Position numbers and translations under genes: made by a program. 64,000 nucleotides of DNA from Xanthomonas sp. SI (lineage in GTDB: Bacteria; Pseudomonadota; Gammaproteobacteria; Xanthomonadales; Xanthomonadaceae), in NCBI RefSeq assembly GCF_014236855.1, contig NZ_CP051261.1:2542001-2606000 (forward strand), in the 5' to 3' direction. Positions 1 to 12,591 of the stretch are shown one piece after another. The notes under the pieces were generated by a model. The model saw only the letters and a program-made list of their open reading frames with translations. It was not told where the DNA came from and did not search any database. Each line of letters starts with the position of its first letter. Positions within the stretch are counted from its first letter, which is position 1.

Positions 1-842
1 CCGTTGACGTGGGTGCCGTGCTGCGCGGTCGGGATCAGGTTGACGTAGCTTTCCTGCACCAGTTCGCCGTCGGCGACCCAGGCCACCGCCCAGTCGACGA
101 TCTCCCGGTCCTTCTTCAGGTTGCCGACGAACAGGTCGGCCGGCAGCAGCTCGCGCTCGGCCAGCTCGCCCTTGAGGTAGTCGCGCAGGCCGTCCTCGAA
201 GTACCAGGTGTCCTGCTCGCCGGTGGCCTCGTCGTGCAGCTTCACGGTCAGGCCGGGGCACAGCACCGCCTTGGCGCGCAGCAGGTGGCGCAGCGCGCGC
301 ACGGCGAACTTCGGTGTGTCGAAGTACTTCGGATCGGCCCAGAAGCGCAGGCGCGTGCCGGTGTTCTTCTTGCCGACGCTGCCGACGATCTCCAGCTTGG
401 AGGCGGGGAAGCCGTCGCCGAATTCCATCCGGTATTCGTTCCCGTCGCGCTTGATGAACAGCTCCACCTTCTTCGACAGCGCATTGACCACGCTGACGCC
501 GACGCCGTGCAGGCCGCCGCTGAAGGTGTAGTTGCGGTCGTTGAACTTGCCGCCGGCGTGCAGCCGGGTCAGGATCAGTTCGACGCCGGAGATCTTCTCT
601 TCCGGATGGATGTCCACCGGCATGCCGCGGCCGTCGTCGGAGACCTCGCAGCTGCCGTCCTTGAACAGGGTCACCTCGATGTGCCGGGCGTGGCCGGCCA
701 GCGCCTCGTCGACGGCGTTGTCGATGACTTCCTGCGCCAGGTGGTTGGGGCGTGCGGTGTCGGTGTACATGCCCGGCCGGCGCTTGACCGGGTCCAGGCC
801 AGAGAGAACTTCGATGTCGGCGGCGTTGTAGCGGGTATTCAT
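1..842 (-). CDS. parE: DNA topoisomerase IV subunit B (ParE), N-terminal part, cut by window edge
   Basis: The complement strand encodes MNTRYNAADIEVLSGLDPVK and continues with a GHKL ATPase domain: the ATP-binding Asn/Glu helix (VIDNAVDEALAG), the DDGRGMP loop and the GGLHGVGVSVVNA glycine-rich lid. About 280 N-terminal residues are present and the rest lies left of position 1. ParE with ParC decatenates daughter chromosomes. The early residues (YNAADIEVLSGLDPV) fit ParE better than GyrB, whose start differs. It is transcribed away from pyrG, leaving a divergent intergenic region of about 165 bases before the next gene on the plus strand. Confidence 0.93.
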   Translation of the reverse strand, partial: MNTRYNAADIEVLSGLDPVKRRPGMYTDTARPNHLAQEVIDNAVDEALAGHARHIEVTLFKDGSCEVSDDGRGMPVDIHPEEKISGVELILTRLHAGGKFNDRNYTFSGGLHGVGVSVVNALSKKVELFIKRDGNEYRMEFGDGFPASKLEIVGSVGKKNTGTRLRFWADPKYFDTPKFAVRALRHLLRAKAVLCPGLTVKLHDEATGEQDTWYFEDGLRDYLKGELAERELLPADLFVGNLKKDREIVDWAVAWVADGELVQESYVNLIPTAQHGTHVN

Positions 843-944
843 GCGTCTCAACAGGTGGCGCGAAGCAGATCCGGAAGTGTGCGGTGTGCGGCGGCTTTTT
901 GCACGTCGCCGGTGTTCAGGGCCAGTGCCGTGGCGGCGCGCTAG

Positions 945-3065
<2,121 letters not shown>

Positions 3066-3068
3066 CTT

Positions 3069-3194
3069 CCTTCTCCCATCGGGAGAAGGTGGCGCGAAGC
3101 GCCGGATGAGGGTACGTGCGCAGCCTCGCGCGCCTGAATTCCTCAAGGCTTCGCCCGTACCCTCACCCCAACCCCTCTCCCAATGGGAGAGGGG
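3069..3194. repeat. Intergenic palindromic repeat, copy 1
   Basis: A compound inverted repeat. The outer ends are small hairpins (CCTTCTCCCATCGGGAGAAGG and a CCCTCTCCCAATGGGAGAGGG-type element). The inner arms TGAGGGTAC and GTACCCTCA can also pair. A second copy starts 72 bases later with the same internal CGCAGCCTCGCGCGCCTGAA block. Such hairpin repeats are widespread in Xanthomonadaceae intergenic DNA. Confidence 0.8.
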
Positions 3195-3265
3195 CTCAAC
3201 TCCATAGGCGGTGTCATGAATAGGGCGGCGGCAAGTTATCAAAGCAAGCAGCAGCCTGATTCATT

Positions 3266-3390
3266 CCTTCTCCCATCGGGAGAGGATGCCCCGCAGGGGC
3301 GGATGAGGGTACGGACGCAGCCTCGCGCGCCTGAATTCCTCGAAGCTTCGCCCGTACCCTCACCCCAACCCCCTCCCAATGGGAGAGGGG
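3266..3390. repeat. Intergenic palindromic repeat, copy 2
   Basis: Second copy of the repeat at 3069-3194, nearly identical through the central block and with the same terminal hairpins. It ends 21 bases before the kdsA start, so the kdsA leader RNA probably contains its hairpins. Confidence 0.8.
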
Positions 3391-3411
3391 CTCAACCCAA
3401 TAGGTGATCCG

Positions 3412-4242
3412 ATGAAACTGTGTGGCTTCGAAGTCGGCCTGGACCAGCCGCTGTTCCTGATCGCAGGCCCGTGCGTGATCGAGTCGATGCAGCTGCAGCT
3501 GGACGTGGCCGGCAAGCTCAAGGAGATCACCGGCAGGCTGGGGATCAACTTCATCTTCAAGTCGAGCTTCGACAAGGCCAACCGTACTTCCGGCACCAGC
3601 TTCCGCGGTCCCGGCCTGGAAGAAGGGCTGAAGGTGCTCGAGGCGGTGAAGAAGCAGATCGGCGTGCCGGTGCTGACCGACGTGCACGAATACACGCCGA
3701 TGCACGAGGTCGCGGCGGTGGTCGACGTGCTGCAGACGCCGGCGTTCCTGGTGCGGCAGACCGATTTCATCAAGAACGTCTGCGCCGCCGGCAAGCCGGT
3801 CAACATCAAGAAGGGCCAGTTCCTGTCGCCGTGGGACATGAAGCCGGTGGTGGACAAGGCCAAGTCCACAGGCAACGAGCAGATCATGGTCTGCGAGCGC
3901 GGCGCCAGCTTCGGCTACAACAACCTGGTCAGCGACATGCGTTCGCTGAGCGTGATGCGCGAGACCGGCTGCCCGGTGGTGTTCGACGCCACCCATTCGG
4001 TGCAGTTGCCGGGCGGGCAGGGCAGCACCTCCGGCGGCCAGCGCGAGTTCGTGCCGGTGCTGGCGCGCGCAGCGGTGGCGGTGGGCGTGTCCGGCGTGTT
4101 CGCCGAGACCCATCCGGATCCGTCCAAGGCGCTGTCCGATGGCCCCAATGCCTGGCCGCTGGACCGCATGGAAGAATTGCTGGAAACGCTGATGGAACTC
4201 GATGCAGTGACCAAGAAGCACGGGTTCGCACGCTTCGCATGA
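3412..4242 (+). CDS. kdsA: 3-deoxy-8-phosphooctulonate (Kdo-8-P) synthase
   Basis: A 276-residue TIM-barrel enzyme that condenses arabinose-5-phosphate with phosphoenolpyruvate to give Kdo-8-phosphate for the lipopolysaccharide inner core. Family landmarks are visible: [10 protein letters not shown] near the N-terminus, [49 protein letters not shown] and ETHPDPS. The length is normal. The stop codon overlaps the next start by ATGA. Confidence 0.97.
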   Translation: MKLCGFEVGLDQPLFLIAGPCVIESMQLQLDVAGKLKEITGRLGINFIFKSSFDKANRTSGTSFRGPGLEEGLKVLEAVKKQIGVPVLTDVHEYTPMHEVAAVVDVLQTPAFLVRQTDFIKNVCAAGKPVNIKKGQFLSPWDMKPVVDKAKSTGNEQIMVCERGASFGYNNLVSDMRSLSVMRETGCPVVFDATHSVQLPGGQGSTSGGQREFVPVLARAAVAVGVSGVFAETHPDPSKALSDGPNAWPLDRMEELLETLMELDAVTKKHGFARFA

Positions 4243-4601
4243 GGTCCGACCCATGGGCGCTGGCGGCGTCGCGCCGGCAGCGCCGGCACTGGCGCCATTG
4301 GCCCTGGGGCTGGGTGGCGTTGGCCCTGTCGATCGGTGTCTGGGCCTGTCTGGCCGTCATGGCCTTCCTGGTCGCCGCCAGCATTGGCATGCCGGGCGAC
4401 GGCAGCCACGCAATGCAGGCCACGCGGATCCCGATGCTGGTCACGCTGGTGGCGGGCGCGCTGCTGACCGTGGCGTGCCTCATCGCCAGCCCGGCGGCGT
4501 TCTGGCTGCGTCGCCAGCCTGTCGCAGCGGCCATCGCGCTTGCGCTGCTGCTGGTGTTGTTGCTTCTGTTTGGCTTGTCGGCGCTGGGCTTGAGGGCCTA
4601 G
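4239..4601 (+). CDS. Small inner-membrane protein, three predicted helices
   Basis: A 120-residue protein whose ATG overlaps the kdsA stop (ATGA), so it is translationally coupled. The N-terminus is Arg/Trp rich ([15 protein letters not shown]). Three hydrophobic segments follow at roughly residues 24-47, 65-86 and 95-118, consistent with a membrane protein. I do not recognise a family. Its position between kdsA and eno suggests a conserved lineage-specific gene, but no function can be assigned from sequence. Confidence 0.65.
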   Translation: MRSDPWALAASRRQRRHWRHWPWGWVALALSIGVWACLAVMAFLVAASIGMPGDGSHAMQATRIPMLVTLVAGALLTVACLIASPAAFWLRRQPVAAAIALALLLVLLLLFGLSALGLRA

Positions 4602-4644
4602 CGCCGCGCTGGCCGGCCCGTCGCGCGTCTCAGCCCCTTGCGAT

Positions 4645-4673
4645 TTGGCAACGGGCCGGTGTACGGCGATAAT
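4645..4673 (+). promoter_or_regulatory. Sigma-70 promoter candidate for eno operon
   Basis: TTGGCA and GATAAT with a 17-base spacer, 54 bases before the eno ATG. Both hexamers are close to consensus, the best core promoter match I noticed in the core region. Confidence 0.55.
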
Positions 4674-4714
4674 CCGGCAGCTTGTTTCCGGTGTACTTTC
4701 CCCCTTACTGGTAA

Positions 4715-6019
<1,305 letters not shown>

Positions 6020-6022
6020 GCC

Positions 6023-6376
6023 GTGCGCAACTGGCGCTGGCTGCTGCTGGTGCTGGCGGGACTGCTGGCGTGGCTGCAGTACCGTTTCTGGCTCGGTCCG
6101 GGCAATTCCGGCGAAGTCCTGGTGCTCGAGAGCCAGGTCGAGCACCAGAAGCGCGATAACGAAGGCCTGCAGCAACGCAATGCCGCACTCGCCGCCGAGG
6201 TCAAGGACCTCAAGGACGGCGAGGCGGCGATCGAGGAACGCGCGCGCAGCGAGCTGGGCATGATCAAGCCGGGCGAGAAGTTCTACCGCGTCGTCGAGGA
6301 TGCGCCGGTGCCCGTCGCACCGGCCGCCGACGGCACGCCGGCGCAGGCGCCGGCCCCGCCGAGCGAGCAACCCTGA
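6023..6376 (+). CDS. ftsB: Cell division protein FtsB
   Basis: A 117-residue bitopic membrane protein read from GTG. It has a short cytoplasmic start (RNWRW), one transmembrane helix ([14 protein letters not shown]), then a periplasmic coiled coil with heptad Leu/Val (about residues 33-75) and the conserved KPGEKFYRV. The C-terminal Pro/Ala tail (about 25 residues) is longer than in E. coli. FtsB with FtsL and FtsQ links early and late divisome steps. Its stop overlaps the ispD start (ATGA). Confidence 0.93.
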   Translation: MRNWRWLLLVLAGLLAWLQYRFWLGPGNSGEVLVLESQVEHQKRDNEGLQQRNAALAAEVKDLKDGEAAIEERARSELGMIKPGEKFYRVVEDAPVPVAPAADGTPAQAPAPPSEQP

Positions 6377-7077
6377 TGGCCACGGTCTGGGCGGTGGTGC
6401 CGGCCGCCGGGCGCGGCACCCGTTTCGGCAGTCCGCTGCCCAAACAGTATCTGCAGGCCGGCGGGCAGCCGTTGATCGCGCATGCGCTGCAGGCCTTGCT
6501 GGCGCATCCGGCGGTGGCCGGGGCGATGGTCGCGATCGGCGCCGACGATGCCGATTGGCCGGGCTGGAACGAACTGGACGGCAAGCCGGTGCTGACCTGC
6601 GTCGGCGGCGCCAGCCGGGCCGGCTCGGTGCTGGCCGCGTTGCAGGCATTGCCGGACTCGGTCAAGGCCGACGATTTCGTGCTGGTGCACGATGCGGCGC
6701 GCCCGAACCTGGCCCTGGCCGACCTGGACCGGCTGCTGGAAACCGGGCGCGGCGATCCGGTCGGCGCGATCCTGGCCGCACCGGTGCGCGACACGCTCAA
6801 GCGCGCCGGCGACGACGGCGGCATCGACGCCACCGAGCCGCGCGAGCGCCTGTGGCGCGCGCTGACCCCGCAGTTGTTCCGGCGCCTGCAGCTGACTCGG
6901 GCGCTTGAACAGGCCGCGGCCGCCGGCGTCGAGGTCACCGACGATGCGATGGCGATGGAGTTGCTGGGCCTGCGGCCGTTGCTGGTCGAGGGTGCCGAGG
7001 ACAACTTCAAGGTCACCACCCCGGCCGACCTGGCGCGCTTCGAGTTCGAGCTGTTTCTGCGCGCGCGGCAGCCGTGA
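6376..7077 (+). CDS. ispD: 2-C-methyl-D-erythritol 4-phosphate cytidylyltransferase
   Basis: A 233-residue enzyme of the MEP isoprenoid pathway that transfers CMP to methylerythritol phosphate. The N-terminal nucleotide-binding loop [18 protein letters not shown], the VHDAARP substrate motif, APVRDTLKR and the C-terminal [12 protein letters not shown] and [10 protein letters not shown] are all present. It overlaps the ftsB stop by ATGA and is followed by ispF, the usual pairing. Confidence 0.96.
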   Translation: MATVWAVVPAAGRGTRFGSPLPKQYLQAGGQPLIAHALQALLAHPAVAGAMVAIGADDADWPGWNELDGKPVLTCVGGASRAGSVLAALQALPDSVKADDFVLVHDAARPNLALADLDRLLETGRGDPVGAILAAPVRDTLKRAGDDGGIDATEPRERLWRALTPQLFRRLQLTRALEQAAAAGVEVTDDAMAMELLGLRPLLVEGAEDNFKVTTPADLARFEFELFLRARQP

Positions 7078-7142
7078 AGCGGCCGCGCCGCGCTGCGGCC
7101 TCGCGCCGCCGATGCCTTTCCTTTTTCCTTTTTTGATCTGCG

Positions 7143-7640
7143 ATGCCTATGCCTGACTTTCCTCCCTTGCGTATCGGCCAGGGCTACGACGTGCACGCCT
7201 TCGGCGACGGCGACCACGTGATGCTCGGCGGCGTGCGCGTGCCGCATACGCGCGGCGTGCTCGCGCACAGCGACGGCGATGTGGTGATCCACGCGCTGTG
7301 CGACGCACTGCTCGGCGCGCTGGCGCTGGGCGACATCGGCCAGCATTTCCCGCCGTCCGATGCGCGCTGGAAGGGCGCCGACAGCGCGCAGTTCCTGAGC
7401 CATTGCGAGCAGCTGTTGCGCGAGCGTGGCTGGCAGCTCGGCAACGCCGACGTCACCGTGATCTGCGAGCGGCCCAAGGTCGGCCCGCATGCGCTGGCGA
7501 TGCGCGAACGTCTGGCCGAGTTGCTGCAGGTCGGCATCGAGCGCGTCAGCGTCAAGGCCACCACCAGCGAGCAACTCGGCTTCACCGGCCGCGGCGAAGG
7601 CATCGCGGCGCAGGCGGCGGTGCTGCTGGTGGCGCTGTGA
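7143..7640 (+). CDS. ispF: 2-C-methyl-D-erythritol 2,4-cyclodiphosphate synthase
   Basis: A 165-residue trimeric zinc enzyme of the MEP pathway. The characteristic start [11 protein letters not shown] carries the metal-binding Asp and His (DVH). [18 protein letters not shown] follows, and the C-terminus has [18 protein letters not shown] second in-frame ATG two codons later (7149) could equally be the start. The 65-base gap from ispD is the only clear gap in this run. The stop overlaps the truD GTG. Confidence 0.96.
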   Translation: MPMPDFPPLRIGQGYDVHAFGDGDHVMLGGVRVPHTRGVLAHSDGDVVIHALCDALLGALALGDIGQHFPPSDARWKGADSAQFLSHCEQLLRERGWQLGNADVTVICERPKVGPHALAMRERLAELLQVGIERVSVKATTSEQLGFTGRGEGIAAQAAVLLVAL

Positions 7641-8701
7641 GCGACTTGCCGCGTGCATTCGGCGCCGCGCCGTTGCAGGCGCGCCTGCGCAGCGTGGCCG
7701 AGGATTTCCAGGTCGACGAAATGCCCGCGTTCGAGCCGAGCGGCGAGGGCGAGCACCTGTTGCTGACCGTGCGCAAGCGCGGCATGAACACCGCCTTCGC
7801 CGCGCGCCGCCTGGCGCAGTGGGCCGGCGTGGCGGAGATGGCGATCGGCTATGCGGGCATGAAGGACCGCCATGCGGTCACCACGCAGCGCTTCTCGGTG
7901 CACCTGCCCAAGCGCGTGGCGCCGGCGCTGGAGGCGCTGCACAGCGAGGACCTGCAGGTCGTGCAGTCGCAATGGCACAACCGCAAGCTGCCGCGCGGCG
8001 CGCTGGCCGGCAACGGCTTCGTGCTGGTGTTGCGCGAGGTGCGCGGCGAGCGCGCCGCGATCGAGGCGCGGCTGGCGCAGATAGCCGCGCGCGGCATCCC
8101 CAACTGGTTCGGCGAACAGCGCTTCGGCCGCGACGGCGGCAACGTCGGCAACGCGCTGGCGATGTTCGGCGGGCGCCGGGTGCGGCGCGAGCAGCGCTCG
8201 CTGCTGCTGTCGGCGGCGCGCTCGGAACTGTTCAACCGGGTCCTGGCCGCGCGCGTGGTGGCGGGCAACTGGGATGCCCCACTGGACGGCGAGGTGTGGC
8301 TGCTCGACGGCAGCCGCAGCGTGTTCGGCCCGGAGCCCTGGTCCGAGGTCCTGGCCGAGCGGCTGCAGCGTTTCGACATCCACCCTTCGGCGCCGTTGTG
8401 GGGCGCGGGCGAGTTGCGCAGCGCCGACGCGGCGCGCGCGCTGGAACTGGCCGCGCTCGAGGATGCGACGTCTGTGCGCTTGCGCGAAGGCCTGGAGCGC
8501 GAAGGCCTGAAACAGGAACGGCGCGCCACCCGCTTGCGCGCGGCCGAGCTGCAGTGGTGCTGGCTGGACACGCACGAGGACGTGCTGGAACTGCGTTTCA
8601 CACTGCCGCCGGGCAGCTACGCCACAGCGCTGCTGCACGAGCTGGGCGATGTCGTCGATGCCGGGCAGGACGCGCAGGCCGAGCCGGCAGCGCAGGAGTG
8701 A
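7637..8701 (+). CDS. truD: tRNA pseudouridine(13) synthase TruD
   Basis: A 354-residue protein starting at a GTG that overlaps the ispF stop. TruD landmarks are [20 protein letters not shown], the catalytic-aspartate region [35 protein letters not shown] and the late LWGAGEL and [17 protein letters not shown]. It isomerises U13 in tRNA-Glu. The ispF-truD coupling is the standard gammaproteobacterial order. Confidence 0.95.
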   Translation: MSDLPRAFGAAPLQARLRSVAEDFQVDEMPAFEPSGEGEHLLLTVRKRGMNTAFAARRLAQWAGVAEMAIGYAGMKDRHAVTTQRFSVHLPKRVAPALEALHSEDLQVVQSQWHNRKLPRGALAGNGFVLVLREVRGERAAIEARLAQIAARGIPNWFGEQRFGRDGGNVGNALAMFGGRRVRREQRSLLLSAARSELFNRVLAARVVAGNWDAPLDGEVWLLDGSRSVFGPEPWSEVLAERLQRFDIHPSAPLWGAGELRSADAARALELAALEDATSVRLREGLEREGLKQERRATRLRAAELQWCWLDTHEDVLELRFTLPPGSYATALLHELGDVVDAGQDAQAEPAAQE

Positions 8702-8717
8702 GTCGCGCGGCGCCGTT

Positions 8718-9251
8718 TCAGCGCCGCGCCAGCAACACCAGCATCGCTCCGGTACCGCCTTGCGTGGGCGGCGCCGAATGGAACGCCAGCACGTCGTTGC
8801 GCTGCCGCAGCAGGCGGTCGACCAGATTCTTCAGCAGCGGGATACCGCCGGACTGCAGGCCCTTGCCGTGGACGATGCGCACGCAGCCGAACTCGTGCGC
8901 ATGCGCCTCGGCGATGAACTGGCGCAGCAGCGCCTCGGCCTGCGTCGCGTTGGCGCCATGAAGGTCCAGTTCGTCCTGGGCGGAGAACTGGCCGCGGCGC
9001 AGGCGCTGGAACACCCGCGCCGGCACGTTCTCGCGGCGGTAGCTGGCCACGTCGCCGGCCTCCAGCGGCGCGCTGTCGCGCAGCAGGCGCTGGAATTCGC
9101 TCTGCGCTTCGGCGTCGTCGCGCTCGGCCATGCGCGCGCGCGGCTTTGGCCGCGGCTTGGCATTGGCCGGCGGCGTCGCGTTGAGCGGCGTGACCGCGCC
9201 GATCGCCGCACGGAACAGGGCGGCGGGATCTTCGTCTTCGGGATGCGACAT
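8718..9251 (-). CDS. Smr-domain protein (endonuclease-like)
   Basis: A 177-residue protein beginning MSHPEDEDPAALFR. A longer in-frame reading to 9338 exists but its extra 29 residues look like upstream DNA. The C-terminal half is an Smr (small MutS-related) domain with the LDLHG motif, RIVHGKGLQSGG and AFHSAPPTQGGTGAMLVLL. Smr domains bind or nick nucleic acids, and the LDxHG and HGxG motifs are the active elements. The N-terminal ~80 residues are charged and probably disordered (PRPKPRARM). It converges with truD and diverges from surE. Confidence 0.85.
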   Translation of the reverse strand: MSHPEDEDPAALFRAAIGAVTPLNATPPANAKPRPKPRARMAERDDAEAQSEFQRLLRDSAPLEAGDVASYRRENVPARVFQRLRRGQFSAQDELDLHGANATQAEALLRQFIAEAHAHEFGCVRIVHGKGLQSGGIPLLKNLVDRLLRQRNDVLAFHSAPPTQGGTGAMLVLLARR

Positions 9252-9361
9252 GGCGCACAGCGTAACCCGCCAGTCACGCGGCGCAAGCAGCGCAAGCCGT
9301 GCATGAGGGCGGAAGGCGAGGGACGCATCCGGTATCATGGTCGGGTTATCCGAGGAGTCCC

Positions 9362-10141
9362 ATGCGCGTACTAGTGAGCAACGACGACGGCGTCGACGCC
9401 CCCGGCATCAAGATGCTGGCCGAGCAACTGCGCAGCGCGGGCCACGAAGTGACCGTGGTCGCGCCCGACCGCGATCGTTCCGGCGCCAGCAACTCGCTGA
9501 CCCTGGATCTGCCGATCCGGATCAAGCGCATCGACCCGCAAACCTGCAGCGTCGCCGGCACGCCCACCGACTGCGTGCACCTGGCGCTCACCGGCATGCT
9601 CGACGAAGAACCGGACATGGTGGTCTCGGGGATCAACAACTCGGCCAACCTGGGCGACGACGTGATCTATTCGGGCACCGTCTCGGCGGCGATGGAAGGC
9701 CGCTTCCTGGGCCTGCCTGCGGTGGCGATGTCGCTGGTCACCCACAACCACGAACCCAAGCACTTCCAGACCGCTGCGCGCGCCGCGGTGGAAATCGTGG
9801 CGCGGCTGAAGGCCGATCCGCTGCCGGCGGACACCATCCTCAACGTCAACGTGCCGGACCTGCCGTGGGGCGAGATCAAGGGCTTCGAGGTCACCCGGCT
9901 CGGCAACCGCCACCGCTCCGAACCGTGCCTGCCGCAGCCCGACCCGCGCGGCGGCACCGTGTACTGGATCGGCCCGGCCGGCCGCGAGCAGGACGCCGGC
10001 CCCGGCACCGATTTCCACGCGGTGCGCACCGGCTTCATCTCGATCACCCCGATCCAGGTCGACCTGACCCGCTACCAGGCGCTGGAGACGGTCGCCAGCT
10101 GGGTCGGCGGCCTCACCGCCGCGCTGGACAACCCGGCATGA
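9362..10141 (+). CDS. surE: 5'-nucleotidase SurE
   Basis: A 259-residue metal-dependent nucleoside monophosphatase. [16 protein letters not shown] supplies metal ligands Asp8 and Asp9. [16 protein letters not shown] contains the Ser ligand and [24 protein letters not shown] contains the Asn. The start at 9362 is chosen because it gives the exact family N-terminus and follows CGAGGAG. The stop overlaps the pcm ATG, the classical surE-pcm pairing linked to stationary-phase survival. Confidence 0.97.
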   Translation: MRVLVSNDDGVDAPGIKMLAEQLRSAGHEVTVVAPDRDRSGASNSLTLDLPIRIKRIDPQTCSVAGTPTDCVHLALTGMLDEEPDMVVSGINNSANLGDDVIYSGTVSAAMEGRFLGLPAVAMSLVTHNHEPKHFQTAARAAVEIVARLKADPLPADTILNVNVPDLPWGEIKGFEVTRLGNRHRSEPCLPQPDPRGGTVYWIGPAGREQDAGPGTDFHAVRTGFISITPIQVDLTRYQALETVASWVGGLTAALDNPA

Positions 10142-10815
10142 CCCCGCGGCTGCGCCTGCAACCGGAAGCGATCGGCATCGGCATGACCTCGCAGCGCGTG
10201 CGCGACCGCCTGGTCGAGCGCCTGCGCGAGTCCGGTATTCGCGACGAGGCCGTGCTCAACGCGGTGCGCACGGTGCCGCGGCACCTGTTCATCGACGAGG
10301 CGCTGGCCTCGCGCGCCTACGAGGACACCGCGCTGCCGATCGGCCACGGCCAGACCATCTCGCAGCCGTGGGTGGTGGCGCGGATGACCGAGACCGTGCT
10401 TGAGGCGGCACCGAAGAAGGTGCTGGAAGTGGGCACCGGTTCCGGCTACCAGGCCGCGATCCTGGCCGCGCTGGGGCTGGAGGTCTATACCGTGGAACGC
10501 ATCGGCGACCTGCTGCGGCAGGCGCGCAAGCGCTTGCGCCAGCTCGGCATGAACGTGCGCAGCAAGCACGACGACGGCCGCATCGGCTGGGCCGAGCACG
10601 GCCCCTACGATGCGATCGTGGTCACCGCCGCAGCGCCGGCGCTGGTCGACGCGTTGGTCGAGCAGCTGGCGCCGGGCGGCTGCCTGGTGGCGCCGGTCGG
10701 CGGCCCCTCGTCGCAATCGCTGGTGCGCCTGCGCCGCGATGCCGAAGGCCGCATCGAACAAGACATTCTGGCGCCGGTGACCTTCGTCCCGCTGCTGTCG
10801 GGCATGCTGGATTGA
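10138..10815 (+). CDS. pcm: Protein-L-isoaspartate O-methyltransferase
   Basis: A 225-residue repair methyltransferase that methylates isoaspartyl residues. Motifs: [54 protein letters not shown], and the SAM-binding [15 protein letters not shown]. The short N-terminal extension [12 protein letters not shown] is typical of Xanthomonas copies. It overlaps surE by ATGA. The stop codon lies inside the first unit of a 15-bp tandem duplication. Confidence 0.96.
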   Translation: MTPRLRLQPEAIGIGMTSQRVRDRLVERLRESGIRDEAVLNAVRTVPRHLFIDEALASRAYEDTALPIGHGQTISQPWVVARMTETVLEAAPKKVLEVGTGSGYQAAILAALGLEVYTVERIGDLLRQARKRLRQLGMNVRSKHDDGRIGWAEHGPYDAIVVTAAAPALVDALVEQLAPGGCLVAPVGGPSSQSLVRLRRDAEGRIEQDILAPVTFVPLLSGMLD

Positions 10816-10836
10816 AGCACCCTGGATTGAAGCACC
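10807..10836. repeat. Perfect 15-bp tandem duplication at the pcm stop
   Basis: CTGGATTGAAGCACC occurs twice head to tail. The first unit contains the final codons and TGA of pcm. The second is noncoding and lies before the yqaA ribosome site. Confidence 0.9.
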
Positions 10837-10849
10837 GGAGCTGTATTGG

Positions 10850-11464
10850 ATGAAGATATTCGGGCCGTTGTACGAACGCGCCATCGGGTGGTCGCGCCAC
10901 CGCCGCGCGCCGGCGTTCCTGACCGGGCTCAGCTTCGCCGAGGCGATCGTGTTTCCGGTGCCGCCGGAGGTGATGCTGGCGCCGATGTCGCTGGCGCAGC
11001 CGCGGCGCGCGCTGTGGTTCGCCACGTTGAGCCTGATGGGCTCGCTGGCCGGCGCGCTGGTTGGCTACATGCTCGGCCATTTCGCCTTCGCCGCGGTGCA
11101 GCCGTTGATCGAATGGCTGGGCTGGACGCAGAAGATCGATGCGCAGGTGAGCCATCTTCGCGAGGTGGTCGCCGAGTCGCCGTGGCGTGCGTTCTGGCTG
11201 CTGGTGCTGGCCGGTTTCACCCCGATCCCGCTGAAGATATTTACCTGGGCCTCAGGCATCGTTGGAATCCCGCTGCTACCGTTCCTGGCGAGCATGTTGG
11301 TCGGTCGCGGCAAGCGCGTGTATCTGGTGGCCGGCGCGATCCGCCTCGGCGGGCCGCGTGCGGAAGCCGCGTTGCGGCGCTGGATCGAACCGCTCGGTTG
11401 GGTCGCGATGGCGATCCTGGCGCTGCTGGTGGTGTGGGTCATATGGAGAGCGAAGTACGGATGA
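10850..11464 (+). CDS. YqaA/DedA-type VTT-domain inner-membrane protein
   Basis: A 204-residue multi-spanning protein of the YqaA branch of the VTT (SNARE-associated/DedA) superfamily. The conserved core FAEAIVFPVPPEVMLAPM and the later GFTPIPLKIFTWASGIVGIPLLPF (re-entrant loops with Pro and Lys) are diagnostic, as is the Arg in GRGKR. VTT proteins are implicated in lipid flipping and membrane homeostasis. The stop overlaps the nlpD ATG. In Xanthomonadaceae this gene sits between pcm and nlpD. Confidence 0.85.
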   Translation: MKIFGPLYERAIGWSRHRRAPAFLTGLSFAEAIVFPVPPEVMLAPMSLAQPRRALWFATLSLMGSLAGALVGYMLGHFAFAAVQPLIEWLGWTQKIDAQVSHLREVVAESPWRAFWLLVLAGFTPIPLKIFTWASGIVGIPLLPFLASMLVGRGKRVYLVAGAIRLGGPRAEAALRRWIEPLGWVAMAILALLVVWVIWRAKYG

Positions 11465-12258
11465 GCGTCGATCGGGTGGTGCGCAACGGCCTGCGTTGCA
11501 GCGTGTGGTTGCTGGTAGCGGCAGGACTGGGCGCGTGCAGCAGCGCCACCGTGGTGCGTACGTCCGGAGCGCCCGGCAAGCCCAGCGCTTCGGCGCCACG
11601 GCCGTCGGTGCCCAAGCCCGGGGTCAGCGCGACCGTGCGCCGTGGCGACACGCTGTACGCGATCGCCCGCGTCAACAACATCAATCCGCAGGACCTGGCC
11701 GCCTGGAACCGGCTGCCGCCGCCGTACACGATCTACCCCGGGCAGTCGCTGAAGCTGTATCCGCCGGGCGGCGGCAGTGGCAGCGGCACGGGGGGCGCGC
11801 GGCCCGGCAGCACTGCGGTAGCGCCGCCGAGTTCCGCCGGAACCGCCGTGCGGCCGCCGGTCGCCACGCCGACGCCGGTGAGCAGCGGCTTCAGCTGGCG
11901 CTGGCCGGCCGACGGTGCGGTGGTCAGCCGCTTCGTGGTCGGCGAAACCACCAAGCAGGGCGTGGACATCGCCGGCAGCAGCGGCCAGGCGGTGCGTGCC
12001 GCCGCCGATGGCGTGGTGGTGTACTCGGGCGCCGGCCTGGTCGGCTACGGCGAACTGATCATCATCAAGCACAACGAGCAATGGCTGTCGGCCTACGGCC
12101 ACAACCGCAAGCGCCTGGTCAACGAAGGCCAGAACGTGAAGGCCGGCGATCAGATCGCCGAGATGGGCCACAGCGGCGCCGCACGCGACATGCTGCACTT
12201 CGAGATTCGCTACAACGGCAAGCCGGTCGACCCGCTGCTGTACTTGCCGAGCAAGTAA
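11461..12258 (+). CDS. nlpD: NlpD-like lipoprotein, LysM plus M23 (LytM) domain
   Basis: A 265-residue lipoprotein with lipobox LGAC near residue 22. A LysM peptidoglycan-binding domain follows (about 58-102: VRRGDTLYAIARVNN...YPGQSLKLY), then a Gly/Pro/Ala linker and a C-terminal LytM domain (about 145-262: GVDIAGSSGQAVRAAADGVV, SAYGHN, MLHFEIRYNGKPVDPL). The zinc-ligand pattern of active M23 enzymes appears incomplete, as in NlpD-type amidase activators. It would activate septal amidases during cell separation. No rpoS follows, unlike in many gammaproteobacteria. Confidence 0.92.
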   Translation: MSVDRVVRNGLRCSVWLLVAAGLGACSSATVVRTSGAPGKPSASAPRPSVPKPGVSATVRRGDTLYAIARVNNINPQDLAAWNRLPPPYTIYPGQSLKLYPPGGGSGSGTGGARPGSTAVAPPSSAGTAVRPPVATPTPVSSGFSWRWPADGAVVSRFVVGETTKQGVDIAGSSGQAVRAAADGVVVYSGAGLVGYGELIIIKHNEQWLSAYGHNRKRLVNEGQNVKAGDQIAEMGHSGAARDMLHFEIRYNGKPVDPLLYLPSK

Positions 12259-12355
12259 TCGCCACTTCGGCAGTCGGGCGGATCCCCGGCCCGGCGCAAC
12301 GCACCGGGCGCTCAGCGGCGCGCGGTCCGGTGGACCGCAAGCGGCCCCCTTCGCC

Positions 12356-12406
12356 CACTACAACGGCAAACCGGTCGACCCGCTGCTGTACTTGCCGCCG
12401 AAATAA
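12356..12406 (+). pseudogene. Duplicated fragment of the nlpD 3' end
   Basis: Fifty-one bases encode HYNGKPVDPLLYLPPK and a stop. They differ from the real nlpD C-terminus (12208-12258) at only a few bases, mostly silent. The fragment has no upstream coding continuity, so it is a remnant of a second nlpD allele or tandem copy. Confidence 0.75.
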
Positions 12407-12464
12407 TCCGGTGTTCATTGCGCGGCCGAATCCGCGGCGCAGCGCGTAACCGTTGCCATTTTGC

Positions 12465-12540
12465 TTTTGTAGGAGCGGCTTCAGCCGCGACAGGGCATTA
12501 CCTGTGATGGTCGGTCGCGGCTGAAGCCGCCCCTACAAAA
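12465..12540. repeat. Long imperfect palindrome (GTAGGAGCGGCTTCAGCCGC type)
   Basis: Arms at 12465-12491 and 12514-12540 pair with one mismatch around a 22-base loop, bordered by TTTT and AAAA. It can act as a bidirectional terminator-like hairpin between nlpD and the convergent gene. A second copy occurs at 19994-20063. Confidence 0.85.
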
Positions 12541-12591
12541 AAGCGTGGCGGCGAACTCGTAGATCAGACACCGCGCCGTGCGGTGTCAAGC

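Noticed and set aside
3066..3411. Possible small CRISPR or tandem array between pyrG and kdsA
   Set aside because: Only two copies, each a palindromic element without spacer-repeat periodicity.
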